A DNA stretch of 44,023 bases from the NCBI RefSeq assembly GCF_013391765.2, contig NZ_JACBGI020000021.1, positions 1 through 44,023 on the forward strand, in the 5' to 3' direction. Shown here piece by piece: positions 9,672 through 19,510 of this stretch (positions are counted from its first letter, which is position 1; the number at the start of each line of letters is the position of its first letter). Under the pieces are notes generated by a model. The model did no database searches. It was not told where the DNA came from and saw only the letters and a list, made by a program, of their open reading frames with translations. The DNA comes from Thiomicrorhabdus heinhorstiae (GTDB taxonomy: Bacteria; Pseudomonadota; Gammaproteobacteria; Thiomicrospirales; Thiomicrospiraceae). A program made the translations under genes and the position numbers.

Positions 9672-10997
9672 ATGTATCTGGTTGCGGGATTAGGGATAAC
9701 CGGGCAGTCGGTGTTGCGCTATTTCAAAGCGCAGAAAGTAAAATGTCTGGCATTTGATACACGAGAAAATCTGGATATCAATGCGATTGATGCACAGTAC
9801 CCGGGAGTGGAGATTGCTTTGGGAGAAATTCCCAGCAGCTGGCTCAACCGTTTTCGCTGCATTGTATTAAGTCCCGGTATCGCCAAGAGCGAACCCTGGG
9901 TGGTTGCTTTGCGCAAGCTCGGTAAGGAAGTGATCGGAGATATCGAACTTTTTGCCCGTGCAGTCGGTTCTCAGGTTGTGGCAATTACCGGCTCCAACGG
10001 TAAAAGCACCGTAACAACCTTAACCGGCCTGGCTTTGGAAAAAGCCGGCTATAAGGTAGCCGTCGGCGGTAATATTGGTCAACCGGTGCTGGATCTGTTA
10101 TTGGACGAAAATGTTTACGATGTTTTCGTGATTGAACTGTCTAGCTTTCAGCTGGAAACGACCTATTCGCTGCATACCGTTTCCGCTACAGTACTGAATA
10201 TTTCCGAAGATCACATGGATCGTTATGATGATCTGGAAGCCTATATTCAGGCTAAAACACAAGTGTTTGCCGATACCGATTATGCCGTTCTGCCGATTGA
10301 TTTCAGCCCGCAAGGGGTTTTTCACCACGCTAAAATTTTGCGCTTCGGTTTAGACTGCCCTTTGAAAAACTGCGATTACGGTCTGGTTGAATCCGAAGGA
10401 AAAACCTGGCTCGGCTATCACAGCCAGCCTCTGGTTGCCGTAGAGGATATGCGTTTACAAGGGCGTCATCATCTGCTGAATGCCTTGGCAACAATGGCTC
10501 TGTGTCATCCTTTTTCGGTTTCCGAAGAACACTTTCTCGAAGTCTTGAAGAATTTTAACGGTCTGGCGCATAGAACCCAGCATATTGCCACCTTGCGAGG
10601 AGTTGACTGGATTAACGATTCCAAAGGAACCAATGTCGGTGCGACCCTGACCGCGATTCAGAGTCTGGGTGAGCAGAGTGAGGGGCATTTGATTCTACTG
10701 GCCGGTGGTGTCGGTAAGGATGCGGATTTCTCGTCGCTGCAACCGGCGGTTCGGAAATACTGCAAGCAGACGATTCTTTTCGGACGCGATAAAGGAATTA
10801 TTCAACAGGCTCTGCCGGGAGTGAATCTGCAGCTGGTAGAGGATTTGCCGAGCGCGATCAAATTGGCGGCGGAAAATGCCGAAGACGGTGATGTTGTCCT
10901 GTTTTCACCGGCTTGCGCCAGCTTTGACCAGTTCGATAGTTATGTGCATCGCGGCGAAGTTTTTAGCCGTCTGGTAATGGATTTGCAAGGAGAGTAA
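9672..10997 (+). CDS. murD: UDP-MurNAc-L-alanine:D-glutamate ligase MurD
   Basis: Adds D-glutamate to UDP-MurNAc-L-Ala in the cytoplasm. The 441-residue protein starts with the Rossmann-like VAGLGITG and carries the Mur ligase ATP loop GSNGKST with K111. Later motifs NDSKGTN (near 317) and the SPACASFDQFDSY stretch near the C-terminus are diagnostic of MurD. An AAGGG ribosome binding site precedes the ATG. ftsW begins 2 bp after its stop, as in most gammaproteobacterial dcw clusters. Confidence 0.97.
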   Translation: MYLVAGLGITGQSVLRYFKAQKVKCLAFDTRENLDINAIDAQYPGVEIALGEIPSSWLNRFRCIVLSPGIAKSEPWVVALRKLGKEVIGDIELFARAVGSQVVAITGSNGKSTVTTLTGLALEKAGYKVAVGGNIGQPVLDLLLDENVYDVFVIELSSFQLETTYSLHTVSATVLNISEDHMDRYDDLEAYIQAKTQVFADTDYAVLPIDFSPQGVFHHAKILRFGLDCPLKNCDYGLVESEGKTWLGYHSQPLVAVEDMRLQGRHHLLNALATMALCHPFSVSEEHFLEVLKNFNGLAHRTQHIATLRGVDWINDSKGTNVGATLTAIQSLGEQSEGHLILLAGGVGKDADFSSLQPAVRKYCKQTILFGRDKGIIQQALPGVNLQLVEDLPSAIKLAAENAEDGDVVLFSPACASFDQFDSYVHRGEVFSRLVMDLQGE

Positions 10998-10999
10998 AG

Positions 11000-12145
11000 G
11001 TGATTGATGCCTGGCGCGAAGCGAGCCGAAAGTGGCCACTGGATTTCTGGTTACTGGGTCTGATTACTGCGCTGTGCATTCTCGGCCTGACAATGGTCGC
11101 TTCCAGTTCGGTAGCGATCAGCGAATCTCGTTTTGGTACTTCCGATCACTATTTTTGGCGTCAGTTGATTTCTATGGGAATGGGCGCCGCGTTCGGCTAT
11201 TTTCTTTTCCAGATTCCCGTCGATTTCTGGGCCAAACATCGCGGAAAACTCTTCTTCCTGGCAATTTTTCTGCTGATCGCAGTACTGATTTTCGGGCGCG
11301 AGATCAACGGAAGTAAACGCTGGTTGCCGCTGGTGGTAATGAATTTTCAACCATCGGAATTCATGAAACTGGTCATCGTTATCTTTATGGCCGGTTATCT
11401 TGATCGGCATGCCAATGCGGTGCGCGAGAGTTTCGAAGCGGTTATTCGACTCGCTCTGCCGTTTGGGCTGATGGCGATCCTATTGCTGATGGAGCCGGAT
11501 TACGGTAGTACGCTGGTTATTGCGGTCATGATTACCGGTATGCTGCTGATTGCCGGTGCGCCCTGGCGTTATTTCGTGCTGACGGTTCTGCCGATGGTGA
11601 CGATTCTGGTGGTTCTGGTGACCACTTCCGAATACCGAATGGCTCGCGTCAGCAGCTTTCTTGATCCTTGGCAGGATCCGTTCGGCAGCGGCTATCAGTT
11701 GACGCAGGCGCTAATCGCTTCCGGGCGCGGCGAATGGTTAGGTACCGGACTTGGCGGCAGTGTACAGAAGCTGCTTTACCTGCCCGATGCACATACCGAC
11801 TTCCTGTTTTCCGTCTACGCCGAAGAGTTCGGTTTTATCGGTGTCTTGGTTTTGATTCTGCTGTATATCGGTATTTTGCAACGCCTGTTCCGCATCGGTC
11901 ATAAAGCGATCATCTCCGAGCGTTTTTTCGGCGGTATGATTTCCTACGGTATCGGTATCTGGATTATTCTACAGGCGGGAATCAATATGGGGGTAAACCT
12001 TGGAGCTTTTCCGACCAAAGGGCTGACCCTGCCGTTTATGAGTTACGGCGGAAGTAGTGTGCTGTTGCTGAGTATTGCGATTGCGGTCGTATTGCGCGTC
12101 GATTATGAAACCAGAGCCGGAATTAAGGAGGATAAAGATGGCTAG
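11000..12145 (+). CDS. ftsW: Septal peptidoglycan glycosyltransferase FtsW (SEDS)
   Basis: SEDS-family polymerase that makes septal glycan strands with FtsI. The 381-residue protein has about ten membrane segments and shows the family landmarks KRWLPL, QPSEFMKL, EPDYGST and the C-terminal GLTLPFMSYGGSS. The catalytic aspartate of this family lies in the large extracellular loop, probably in the PDAHTDFLF region near 255. The start is a GTG with an AAAGG ribosome binding site just upstream. The last 8 bp overlap murG. Confidence 0.96.
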   Translation: MIDAWREASRKWPLDFWLLGLITALCILGLTMVASSSVAISESRFGTSDHYFWRQLISMGMGAAFGYFLFQIPVDFWAKHRGKLFFLAIFLLIAVLIFGREINGSKRWLPLVVMNFQPSEFMKLVIVIFMAGYLDRHANAVRESFEAVIRLALPFGLMAILLLMEPDYGSTLVIAVMITGMLLIAGAPWRYFVLTVLPMVTILVVLVTTSEYRMARVSSFLDPWQDPFGSGYQLTQALIASGRGEWLGTGLGGSVQKLLYLPDAHTDFLFSVYAEEFGFIGVLVLILLYIGILQRLFRIGHKAIISERFFGGMISYGIGIWIILQAGINMGVNLGAFPTKGLTLPFMSYGGSSVLLLSIAIAVVLRVDYETRAGIKEDKDG

Positions 12146-13202
12146 AATCATGATTATGGCCGGTGGGACCGGTGGTCATGTTTTTCCGGGCTTGGCTCTG
12201 GCTGCCGCTTTGAAGCCATTGGGCGTGGAAACCGTCTGGTTGGGGACCAAGGGAGGCATGGAACGCCAGTGGGTTGAAAAAGCCGGTCTGCCGTTTTATG
12301 AAATTTCGATACGCGGTCTGCGCGGCAACGGGCTGCTTGGCTGGTTGAAAGCGCCGCTGAAAATCACGCAGTCCTGGTGGCAGGCGCGCCGCTTGATGAA
12401 ACAGCTTGAACCTCAGCTGGTGCTCGGTATGGGTGGTTTTGTCTGCGGTCCGGGCGGTCTGGCTGCGAAAAGTCTCGGGTTGCCGCTGGTATTGCACGAG
12501 CAGAATGCAATTCCCGGTTTGACCAACAAGTTGCTGACTCCTATAGCCAAGGCAGTGATTACCGCTTTTCCGCAGCAGGCATTGCACGGCGATAAAGTAA
12601 CCATGCTGGGAAATCCGATTCGTGCCGGTCTGGAAAGCTTGCCGACAGTCGAAGAGCGTGAATCGTGGAATCTGTTGGTTCTCGGCGGCAGCCGCGGTGC
12701 TTTGGCGCTGAATACGACTCTGCCGCAAGCGTTGGCATTGCTTCCTGAGGAGCAGCGTCCCACGGTGCATCACCAAACCGGAGAAAAAACTTTGCAGGAA
12801 GCGCAAGATGCTTATGCCGCAGCCGGTGTCGAGGCAGAAATTGTCTCTTTTATCGACGATATGGTCGACGCTTATCAGCAGGCCGATCTGGTCCTATGCC
12901 GTTCCGGTGCCTTAACCGTCAGTGAGTTGATGGGTGCGGCACGTCCGGCAATTATGGTGCCGTATCCGCATGCGGTCGATGATCATCAGACGGCAAATGC
13001 GCAGGCGCTGGTCGACCTGCAAGGCGGCGAAGTGATCCAGCAGAATGAATTGACAGCCGAGTTACTAAAGGAGCGTTTGCTGGCCTGGAATGCCGAAAAA
13101 CGCAGTGCCGCTTCGAATGCGATTCGTCAAAAAGCGCCTGTTCAAGCCAGCGAAAAAATCGTCGGTCTGATTCTGGATATTCTCAACAGCAACCGAAAGT
13201 AG
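12138..13202 (+). CDS. murG: UDP-GlcNAc transferase MurG (lipid II synthesis)
   Basis: Peripheral membrane GT28 glycosyltransferase that adds GlcNAc to lipid I to give lipid II. Motifs: GGTGGHVFPG at the N-terminus, HEQNAIPGLTN near 126, and the C-terminal donor-binding region with RSGALTVSE near 255. The frame extends upstream to 12075, but ATG 12138 has a near-perfect AAGGAGG at 12125-12131 and starts directly before the MAGGTGG fold, giving 354 residues. It overlaps the ftsW stop by 8 bp. Confidence 0.97.
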   Translation: MARIMIMAGGTGGHVFPGLALAAALKPLGVETVWLGTKGGMERQWVEKAGLPFYEISIRGLRGNGLLGWLKAPLKITQSWWQARRLMKQLEPQLVLGMGGFVCGPGGLAAKSLGLPLVLHEQNAIPGLTNKLLTPIAKAVITAFPQQALHGDKVTMLGNPIRAGLESLPTVEERESWNLLVLGGSRGALALNTTLPQALALLPEEQRPTVHHQTGEKTLQEAQDAYAAAGVEAEIVSFIDDMVDAYQQADLVLCRSGALTVSELMGAARPAIMVPYPHAVDDHQTANAQALVDLQGGEVIQQNELTAELLKERLLAWNAEKRSAASNAIRQKAPVQASEKIVGLILDILNSNRK

Positions 13203-13212
13203 GAGGGGAAGT

Positions 13213-13992
13213 GTGCGAGGATTGGAAAAGAAACGAGTTTTAATTACCGGAGCCTCCAGCGGTATCGGTGCTGGAATGGCGCGTGTCCTGGCCGGGAAAG
13301 GTTGTCGTCTGGTTTTGCATTACAACCGCAATGAAAGCGGAATTGAAAAGACGCTGGCGGCAGTCAGAGAGATGGGGGCTGAAGCGGTTAGCCTGCAATG
13401 CGACTTTCGCGATTCTGCGGCTTTAGGCGGTTTTTTCGAACAGGCATGGCAGAAATTCGATGGCCTGGATGCATTGGTTAATAATGCCGGAGTGGTCAGC
13501 AAAGTCACCTCTTTGAACGATGTCGAAGGCAAGCAATTTGCCGAAACCATTGCCGTCAATTTGCTTGCGCCTTACCGCCTCAGCAGCGCGTTTGCCGAAG
13601 CCTGTATCGCTGCTGGACACGGCGGTGCGATCGTCAATAACAGCAGTATCCACGGTCAGGCGACTTGCGAATGGTTTTCTGCCTATGCCGCTTCCAAAGC
13701 CGGGCTGGATGCGATGACCAAGGTTCAGGCGGCGGAATGGGGGCAATACGGTATTCGTGTCAATGTTTTGGCACCGGGTGTCGTTCCGGTTGAACGTACC
13801 GAAGCGATTCTGTCGCAACCGGCGATGGAAAAAAAGTGGTGTAATCGGATGCCGTTGGGTCGCTACGGCACTACCGAAGAGATGGGTGAAGCAACCGCCT
13901 ATCTGCTATCGGATGAGGCGGCCTGGATGACCGGCTCGATCCTGACATTAGACGGTGGCCTGATCGCTCGCGGTAATTATCCGGTTCGCTAG
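13213..13992 (+). CDS. SDR-family NAD(P)-dependent oxidoreductase
   Basis: Classical short-chain dehydrogenase of 259 residues. The cofactor loop TGASSGIG is near residue 13, NNAG near 95, the catalytic serine lies in NNSSIHG near 145, and the YAASK pair is near 159. The substrate cannot be read from sequence; FabG-like and glucose-1-dehydrogenase-like proteins share these motifs. It starts with GTG 10 bp after murG behind a GGAGGGGAAG ribosome binding site, so it is co-transcribed with the dcw genes. It is not a usual dcw member. A terminator follows. Confidence 0.9.
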   Translation: MRGLEKKRVLITGASSGIGAGMARVLAGKGCRLVLHYNRNESGIEKTLAAVREMGAEAVSLQCDFRDSAALGGFFEQAWQKFDGLDALVNNAGVVSKVTSLNDVEGKQFAETIAVNLLAPYRLSSAFAEACIAAGHGGAIVNNSSIHGQATCEWFSAYAASKAGLDAMTKVQAAEWGQYGIRVNVLAPGVVPVERTEAILSQPAMEKKWCNRMPLGRYGTTEEMGEATAYLLSDEAAWMTGSILTLDGGLIARGNYPVR

Positions 13993-14020
13993 GAATACAA
14001 CAGTCATTCTCAACTTCTTG

Positions 14021-14045
14021 AAAGGGCGGCTTAGGCTGCCTTTTT
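14021..14045 (+). terminator. Rho-independent terminator ending the first dcw segment
   Basis: A hairpin with left arm AAAGGGCGGC, loop TTAG and right arm GCTGCCTTTTT (two G-U pairs) is followed directly by a T-rich run. It lies 29 bp after the SDR stop and closes the mraZ-to-SDR transcription unit. Confidence 0.75.
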
Positions 14046-14258
14046 GCTTTTTCTCTGGTCTGTTTCGCATTTTTAAGCGCGGTTTCCTTTAAGAATTTCG
14101 TCTCGTTGCCGTTGTGTTTAGGTAGATACGGCAGATCTTGCCAACAAGACCGTTTCATTGCATGTTTTCTTAGGTGTATCAAGGTTCGCTTATGTGTTTG
14201 AGGTACCGGAGAATTGTGCTTATTCTATTTGCTTGAAGACCGTCTATCGGGTGATTGG

Positions 14259-14276
14259 CTGGCACTGGCTTTGCTT
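14259..14276 (+). promoter_or_regulatory. Sigma-54 (RpoN) -24/-12 promoter
   Basis: CTGGCACTGGCTTTGCTT matches the known RpoN consensus YTGGCAC-N5-TTGCW, with exactly 10 bp between the GG and GC dinucleotides. Transcription would start near 14286, leaving a leader of about 50 bases before the chemoreceptor ATG at 14336. This is the only clear signal in the 290 bp between the SDR terminator and the receptor gene; I see no gene there. Confidence 0.7.
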
Positions 14277-14335
14277 AAAGCTGGAAGTATGATTGCTATG
14301 CTTGGTCATTCAAGCCTTAAAGGGAAGAAGAAGTT

Positions 14336-16375
14336 ATGGATCAGTTTTTACATCGTTTGACGATCCAGCAGAAAATCCGCTTCGGTTTCGGAGTGATCTG
14401 GTTTGCTTTGGCGTTGATTACCATTCAAGCGGCAGTGAATTTGTTTCTGGTGCGAGAAAAGGTATCGGAAGTCATCGAGCAGAAGCAGCCGCTGGCAATT
14501 GAAGCACAGTCGATTTCTTTCGAGTTGGAAAAAGGGATGAATGCCTTGAGCATGTTTCTGGCAACCGGGGAAGACAAGAATCTGGAATTTTATAATTCCA
14601 GCGTCCAAGGGGCGGCTAAAACGATTGAAAGCCGCCTGTCAGGTGACGCCGATAAAGTCGATTTGGCGGAGGATTCGGAGATAGCGGGCTCATATCGTCG
14701 ATTGCAGACATTACTGGAAAGTTTGCCATCGCATATTGCCGAAATTCAGAAGGTGCAAAGTCAGCCGTCGCTGAAATTTCCCGGATTCGCCTATGTGGAT
14801 GAAAACATGAATCCGAAGGCGATTCGCATGCAGCAGATTCTGAGCGAAATGCTGGATTCCGAACTGGTCGAATATTCTCAAAACCGCCGTCAACTGCTCG
14901 GGCGACTGATCGAGTTACAGAAAACCTGGTTGAATGTGATGTCGTCGGTACGTGGCTATATGGCGTTTAGAAATGATTCCATGCAGAAAATGACCGAAAA
15001 CTATCTCGGTTATTTCGACCAGCAGCTAAGCGATCTGAATCAGCAAGCCGACTCGCAGAATCTGACGCTTGAAGAAGAGAGCGGTCTAGAAAATCTGACT
15101 GAACTATCCAAAGAGTATCTGCAGAATTACCATGAGTTAAGAAACATCCATGAAAGTCCTAAATGGCGAATGGATCTGTGGATTGCACAAAATCAGATCG
15201 AGCCGATTTTCCGTGAAATGGAGAATGAGTTGAACCAAATTTCGTCCGCGAGTGTTGCCGAGATGAAGCAGTTAAGCGGGGACGTGATCGACAGCAGCTG
15301 GAATAATATCGTGTTGCTGCTATTACTGTCGATTACCGGTCAGCTGGTCGGTATGTTGATTTCGCGACGGGTGACCCGTTCCGTGATTGAACCGATCAAA
15401 ACCGTCTCGCATGCGATGCGCGATATTTCCGAAGGTGAAGGAGATCTGACCCGTCGTCTGCCGGTGAACAGCGCGGACGAAATGGGCGAGATGGCGCGTT
15501 ATTTTAACGACTTTATGGAAAAAATCCGTCAGATGTTAAAAGAGGTTGCCCTAACTGTTGACGAGCTGGATTTGTCTTCGAAGCGTTTGCTGGATATTAC
15601 CCATGATGCTCGTTTGGGAAGCCAACAGCAACGTTCCGCTACCGAAGACCTGTCGAATTCGGTCATGGCGATGCGTCAGAAGGCCGCCTCGGTCGAAGAT
15701 CATTCACGTAACACCACGCGCGCAACCGATCAGGCGACGGATAGAGTCAAGCAGAGTGGCGAGATGGTAGGGGTGGCTGCCGAAGAGATTGAAAAGCTTT
15801 CGCAAGGCATGCGGGCGATGAACGAGTCGGTTGTGCAGTTGCGTGCGGACAGTGAGCTGATCGGTACTGTAGTGAGTGTCATCAAGGAGATCGCCGAGCA
15901 GACGAATCTGCTGTCACTGAATGCGGCGATCGAAGCGGCGCGTGCAGGAGAGCATGGTCGCGGTTTTGCCGTGGTGGCCGATGAGGTGCGTGGCTTGGCG
16001 CAACGTACACAGGAATCGACCGTCGAGATCGAGGCGATTATCGATAAGATCCGCAGTGCAACCTTGTCGACGGTATCGGTGGTTGAAGCCAGTAAGGCAG
16101 CAACCAAATCAAGCTGCGAGGCGGTCATGAAAACCCGCGATACCCTGCAGCCGGTGTCGGTGCTGATGGACGATATTCAAAAGATGAGCGAGCAGGTTTT
16201 GAGCGCCGCCCAATCGCAATCGCAATTGGCGGAAACCGTCAAGCAGCATATTTTGCAGATTCACGAAGTTTCCGAAGAGACGGTGGCCCGTTCGGAAAAT
16301 ACCGAACGCTATGGCGATGGTCTGAAAGGCTTGGCCGATCAACTGGAAACGCTGGTCAAACAGTTTCGAATTTAA
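14336..16375 (+). CDS. Methyl-accepting chemotaxis protein
   Basis: Transmembrane chemoreceptor of 679 residues. TM1 is at about 14-38, then a large periplasmic helical sensor of about 280 residues, TM2 at about 323-343, a HAMP domain (about 345-398), and a long signalling coiled coil. The hairpin tip [21 protein letters not shown] starts near residue 518 and contacts CheA and CheW. No CheR/CheB-tethering pentapeptide is seen at the C-terminus, which ends VKQFRI. The ligand is unknown. It stands alone between terminators behind a sigma-54-like promoter, and no che gene is in the window. Confidence 0.95.
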   Translation: MDQFLHRLTIQQKIRFGFGVIWFALALITIQAAVNLFLVREKVSEVIEQKQPLAIEAQSISFELEKGMNALSMFLATGEDKNLEFYNSSVQGAAKTIESRLSGDADKVDLAEDSEIAGSYRRLQTLLESLPSHIAEIQKVQSQPSLKFPGFAYVDENMNPKAIRMQQILSEMLDSELVEYSQNRRQLLGRLIELQKTWLNVMSSVRGYMAFRNDSMQKMTENYLGYFDQQLSDLNQQADSQNLTLEEESGLENLTELSKEYLQNYHELRNIHESPKWRMDLWIAQNQIEPIFREMENELNQISSASVAEMKQLSGDVIDSSWNNIVLLLLLSITGQLVGMLISRRVTRSVIEPIKTVSHAMRDISEGEGDLTRRLPVNSADEMGEMARYFNDFMEKIRQMLKEVALTVDELDLSSKRLLDITHDARLGSQQQRSATEDLSNSVMAMRQKAASVEDHSRNTTRATDQATDRVKQSGEMVGVAAEEIEKLSQGMRAMNESVVQLRADSELIGTVVSVIKEIAEQTNLLSLNAAIEAARAGEHGRGFAVVADEVRGLAQRTQESTVEIEAIIDKIRSATLSTVSVVEASKAATKSSCEAVMKTRDTLQPVSVLMDDIQKMSEQVLSAAQSQSQLAETVKQHILQIHEVSEETVARSENTERYGDGLKGLADQLETLVKQFRI

Positions 16376-16380
16376 AAGTT

Positions 16381-16425
16381 CGGCGGGCTTGTCGAGAAGT
16401 GTCGAGACAAGTGCGCCGGGATTTT
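16381..16425 (+). terminator. Probable terminator after the chemoreceptor gene
   Basis: Arms CGGCG (16381-16385) and CGCCG (16414-16418) enclose a second perfect pair, CTTGTC (16388-16393) and GACAAG (16406-16411), forming one long stem just after the stop. Only a short run (ATTTTG) follows, so termination may be partial. Confidence 0.5.
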
Positions 16426-16527
16426 GTCATGTAAGTTTCTCGATTTCCTTTCCGGATTAGCCTCTGTTAGGGCGCTTTTTTTGATATTATGCATAGCAAT
16501 TTTGATTGCAATGAAGAGCGCCTTCTT

Positions 16528-17337
16528 ATGTGGGAGTATCCGTCTATCGATCCGGTCGCTTTAGCGCTGGGGCCGATTAAAATTCACTGGTACGGTTTGA
16601 TGTATCTGTTCGCTTTTGGCGGTGGCTGGTTGTATGGCGTGATGCGCAGCAAGCGTCGCCCGCCGTGGAATTCGGAAATGGTCGGTGACCTGCTGTTCTA
16701 CGTCGCTATGGGCGTGATTCTCGGCGGACGTATCGGTTATATCTTCTTCTATGATTTAAGCCATTATCTTCAAGATCCGCTGGCGATGCTGCGAGTCTGG
16801 GAAGGCGGGATGTCCTTCCACGGCGGTCTGCTCGGCGTAACGGTCGCAATGGTTTTGTTTGCACGCAAAACTCAGCAATCGCTGTTTCAGGTGGCCGATT
16901 TCGTTGCTCCGTTGATTCCGATCGGATTGTTTACCGGGCGAATCGGTAATTTCATTAACGGTGAACTCTGGGGTAAGGTCACCGACTCTCCTCTGGGGAT
17001 GGCGGTGTATGATCCGCACTTGCATGCTACGGTTTTAAAGTATCCAACCCAGCTGCTGGAAGCGCTTCTGGAAGGTGTGGTCTTGTTTATCATTCTGGCG
17101 ATCTATGCGCGTAAGTCGCGTCCAGCAGGCAGTGTCGCCGGGATGTTCCTGATTGGTTACGGTGTTTTCCGTTTTACTGTCGAATTCTGGCGTGTGCCGG
17201 ATGCTCAGCTTGGTTATCTGCTATGGGGCTGGGTGACGATGGGACAGATCCTGTCCTTGCCGATGATTCTATTCGGTGCCGGTCTGATCTATTGGGCTTA
17301 TAATCGTAAACAGCCGGTTCAATCGGCAGTGGTGTAA
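16528..17337 (+). CDS. lgt: Prolipoprotein diacylglyceryl transferase Lgt
   Basis: Inner membrane enzyme that attaches diacylglycerol to the lipobox cysteine of prolipoproteins. The polytopic protein has the family motifs IHWYGLMY near 20, FHGGLLG near 95, and the [10 protein letters not shown] signature near 135. The frame is open from an ATG at 16489, which lacks a ribosome binding site. ATG 16528 has GAAGAG upstream and begins at the conserved M[10 protein letters not shown], giving 269 residues. It is first in an lgt-thyA-folA operon. Confidence 0.95.
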   Translation: MWEYPSIDPVALALGPIKIHWYGLMYLFAFGGGWLYGVMRSKRRPPWNSEMVGDLLFYVAMGVILGGRIGYIFFYDLSHYLQDPLAMLRVWEGGMSFHGGLLGVTVAMVLFARKTQQSLFQVADFVAPLIPIGLFTGRIGNFINGELWGKVTDSPLGMAVYDPHLHATVLKYPTQLLEALLEGVVLFIILAIYARKSRPAGSVAGMFLIGYGVFRFTVEFWRVPDAQLGYLLWGWVTMGQILSLPMILFGAGLIYWAYNRKQPVQSAVV

Positions 17338-17366
17338 GGTTTTACAAAGAAAAAGAAGAGAGTTTT

Positions 17367-18200
17367 ATGCAGCAGTATTTGCAGTTGTTATCCCATATTC
17401 TTGAGAATGGTGCCGATAAGGGAGACCGGACCGGTACCGGTACGCGGTCGGTTTTCGGCTATCAAATGCGTTTCGACCTGCAAAAAGGCTTTCCTTTGAT
17501 GACGACCAAAAAGCTGCATATTCGTTCGATTCTGCATGAGTTGTTGTGGTTCCTGTCGGGCGATACCAATATCAAATATCTCAAAGACAACGGTGTGCGT
17601 ATCTGGGATGAATGGGCCACCGAAAACGGTGATCTTGGTCCTCTGTACGGTAAACAGTGGGTTGCCTGGCAGTCTCCGAACGGCGAAGTGATCAACCAGA
17701 TTGCCGAGGTGGTTGAAACTCTGAAAAGTAATCCGAACAGCCGACGCATGATCGTGACTGCTTGGAACCCGGCCGATCTGCCGGATGAATCCAAAAGTCC
17801 GCAGCAGAATGTGCTGGACGGCAAGATGGCGCTGGCAACCTGTCATGCCTTTTTCCAATTCTATGTCGCCGACGGTAAGTTATCCTGTCAGTTGTATCAG
17901 CGCAGTGCCGACACTTTCCTCGGCGTACCGTTCAATATCGCCAGCTACGCTTTCCTAGTCCATATGATGGCGCAGCAAACCGGTTACGATGTCGGCGAAT
18001 TTGTCTGGACCGGCGGAGATGTTCATCTTTACAACAACACCATTGAGCAGGCGAAAATTCAGTTGCAGCGCGAACCTCTGCCGTTACCGACCCTGCACAT
18101 TAAACGTAAGCCGGAATCGATTTTCGACTACAAGTTCGAAGATTTCGAATTGCTGAACTATCAGGCACACGAACATATCAAAGCGACGGTATCGATATGA
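17367..18200 (+). CDS. thyA: Thymidylate synthase ThyA
   Basis: Converts dUMP to dTMP using methylene-tetrahydrofolate, producing dihydrofolate. The 277-residue protein has the catalytic cysteine at C159 in [10 protein letters not shown], the phosphate-binding [14 protein letters not shown], and DVHLYNNT. It is 13 residues longer than the usual 264 because of an insertion (about 140-152, [13 protein letters not shown]) just before the catalytic loop. A purine-rich AAGAAGAGAG ribosome binding site precedes it. It overlaps folA as ATGA, fitting the pathway, since DHFR recycles the dihydrofolate. Confidence 0.97.
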   Translation: MQQYLQLLSHILENGADKGDRTGTGTRSVFGYQMRFDLQKGFPLMTTKKLHIRSILHELLWFLSGDTNIKYLKDNGVRIWDEWATENGDLGPLYGKQWVAWQSPNGEVINQIAEVVETLKSNPNSRRMIVTAWNPADLPDESKSPQQNVLDGKMALATCHAFFQFYVADGKLSCQLYQRSADTFLGVPFNIASYAFLVHMMAQQTGYDVGEFVWTGGDVHLYNNTIEQAKIQLQREPLPLPTLHIKRKPESIFDYKFEDFELLNYQAHEHIKATVSI

Positions 18201-18685
18201 GAATCGCCATGATTGCCGCCATGACCGATGAGCGCGTCATCGGCCTGGATAACGATATGCCGTGGCATCTTCCGGATGATTTACGCCATTTCAAAGCCAA
18301 GACGACCGGCAAGCCGGTGATTATGGGGCGCAAGACATTCGAATCGATTGGCTCGCGACCTTTGCCGAACCGTCCGAATATCGTCATTAGTCGCAATGCT
18401 GAATTGCAACTGGATGGGGTAGCGGTATTCTCTTCGGTTGATGAAGCCTTGCAGAGTCTCGGTGATGTGGAGGAAGCGATTATTATGGGAGGCGGTCAGC
18501 TGTATGCACAGATGCTGCCACGAGCCGATCGTTTGTATCTGACATTGATTCATGCGCAAATTGATGGTGATACCCATTTTCCTGACTGGCGGGCGCTTTC
18601 CTGGCAAGAGATCGAGCGCGAGAGTCACGCTGTCGACGAGCGGCATGCGTATGCATTCGATTTTGTTACGCTGGATCGTTGTTGA
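18197..18685 (+). CDS. folA: Dihydrofolate reductase FolA
   Basis: NADPH-dependent reductase that regenerates tetrahydrofolate after ThyA. The 162-residue protein is typical chromosomal Fol[19 protein letters not shown] holds the active-site tryptophan and acidic residue, GRKTFESIG binds NADPH, and IMGGGQLY is present near 100. Its ATG overlaps the thyA stop, so the two are coupled. It converges on znuB and shares a bidirectional terminator. Confidence 0.96.
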   Translation: MRIAMIAAMTDERVIGLDNDMPWHLPDDLRHFKAKTTGKPVIMGRKTFESIGSRPLPNRPNIVISRNAELQLDGVAVFSSVDEALQSLGDVEEAIIMGGGQLYAQMLPRADRLYLTLIHAQIDGDTHFPDWRALSWQEIERESHAVDERHAYAFDFVTLDRC

Positions 18686-18705
18686 CGAACGAATGTTGCC
18701 CTGAT

Positions 18706-18732
18706 AAAAAGCGCCTTACATCGGCGCTTTTT
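18706..18732. terminator. Bidirectional terminator between folA and znuB
   Basis: AAAAAGCGCC, then a seven-base loop TTACATC, then GGCGCTTTTTTT. The stem has A and T runs on both flanks, so it can work for both convergent units. The znuB stop codon lies in the loop, so the hairpin also encodes the last residues of ZnuB (KKAPM). Confidence 0.85.
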
Positions 18733-19510
18733 TTAATTGCAGTATCGCGAAGAATGCGGTGGCTGCCAGAACGATGGAGGCGCCTGGAGGCAAGTCGAAG
18801 TGGTAGGAAGCAAACAGGCCTCCGAGAACGGATAATAAACCGATCAGCATACTGATCAGCAGCATCTTTTCTGGAGTGTCGGAGATGCGTCTCGCCGCCG
18901 CCGGTGGAATAATTAGTAGAGATGTGATCAGTAGAATTCCGACGATTTTCATCGATAGCGCAATCATAAACGCCAGCAAGAGGATGTATTGCAGTTGAAC
19001 CGTCTTAACTGCCGTACCCTCTACCTGTGCCAGCTGTGGATTCAGAGTGATGTTCAGAAGATCGCGCCAGTGGCGCCAGTAAAATAGCAGGATTAAAACT
19101 CCGGTGAAAGCGATCAGCCATAGATCGGTTTTGGTAATGCTGAGAATGTCGCCGAACAAATAACCCATAATGTCGATTTGTACGCTGTTCTGCAGGCTAA
19201 TTAAAACCAAACCGAGGGCGAGGCTGCTATGCGCTAGTATTCCAAGCAGCGTGTCGGAAGAGAGCTGCTTGCTATGGCTAAGGGTAAAGATGCCCCAAGC
19301 GATCACCATTGAAACGACGATGACAGTGATGGTCAGGTCGGTTTGGAGTAGCAGGCCTAGGCTGATTCCGAGTAGAGCGGAATGGGCCAGGGTTGCGCCG
19401 AAGTAGGACTGTCTTTGCCAGACCATAAACACCCCGAGAGGGGCAGAAATCAACGCCAGTCCGATTCCGCCGAGTAGTGCGAATACCAGAAATTGAGTCA
19501 TTTCAATCAT
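18716..19510 (-). CDS. znuB: Zinc ABC transporter permease ZnuB
   Basis: Membrane permease of the ABC-3 family (metal uptake), with about eight hydrophobic segments and the family hallmark LLITSLLIIPPAAARR near residue 190. Together with ZnuC and ZnuA it imports zinc. The frame is open to 19534, but ATG 19510 has GGGGAGAG eight bases upstream, giving 264 residues; a further ATG at 19501 is also possible. It overlaps the end of znuC, so the two are coupled. Manganese specificity cannot be excluded by sequence alone, but the histidine-rich ZnuA and ZnuC favour zinc. Confidence 0.92.
   Translation of the reverse strand: MIEMTQFLVFALLGGIGLALISAPLGVFMVWQRQSYFGATLAHSALLGISLGLLLQTDLTITVIVVSMVIAWGIFTLSHSKQLSSDTLLGILAHSSLALGLVLISLQNSVQIDIMGYLFGDILSITKTDLWLIAFTGVLILLFYWRHWRDLLNITLNPQLAQVEGTAVKTVQLQYILLLAFMIALSMKIVGILLITSLLIIPPAAARRISDTPEKMLLISMLIGLLSVLGGLFASYHFDLPPGASIVLAATAFFAILQLKKAPM

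Noticed and set aside
13871-14182. Minus-strand frame of 103 codons across the end of the SDR gene and the gap
   Set aside because: It runs through the SDR terminator and gene end, with no ribosome binding site or homology.
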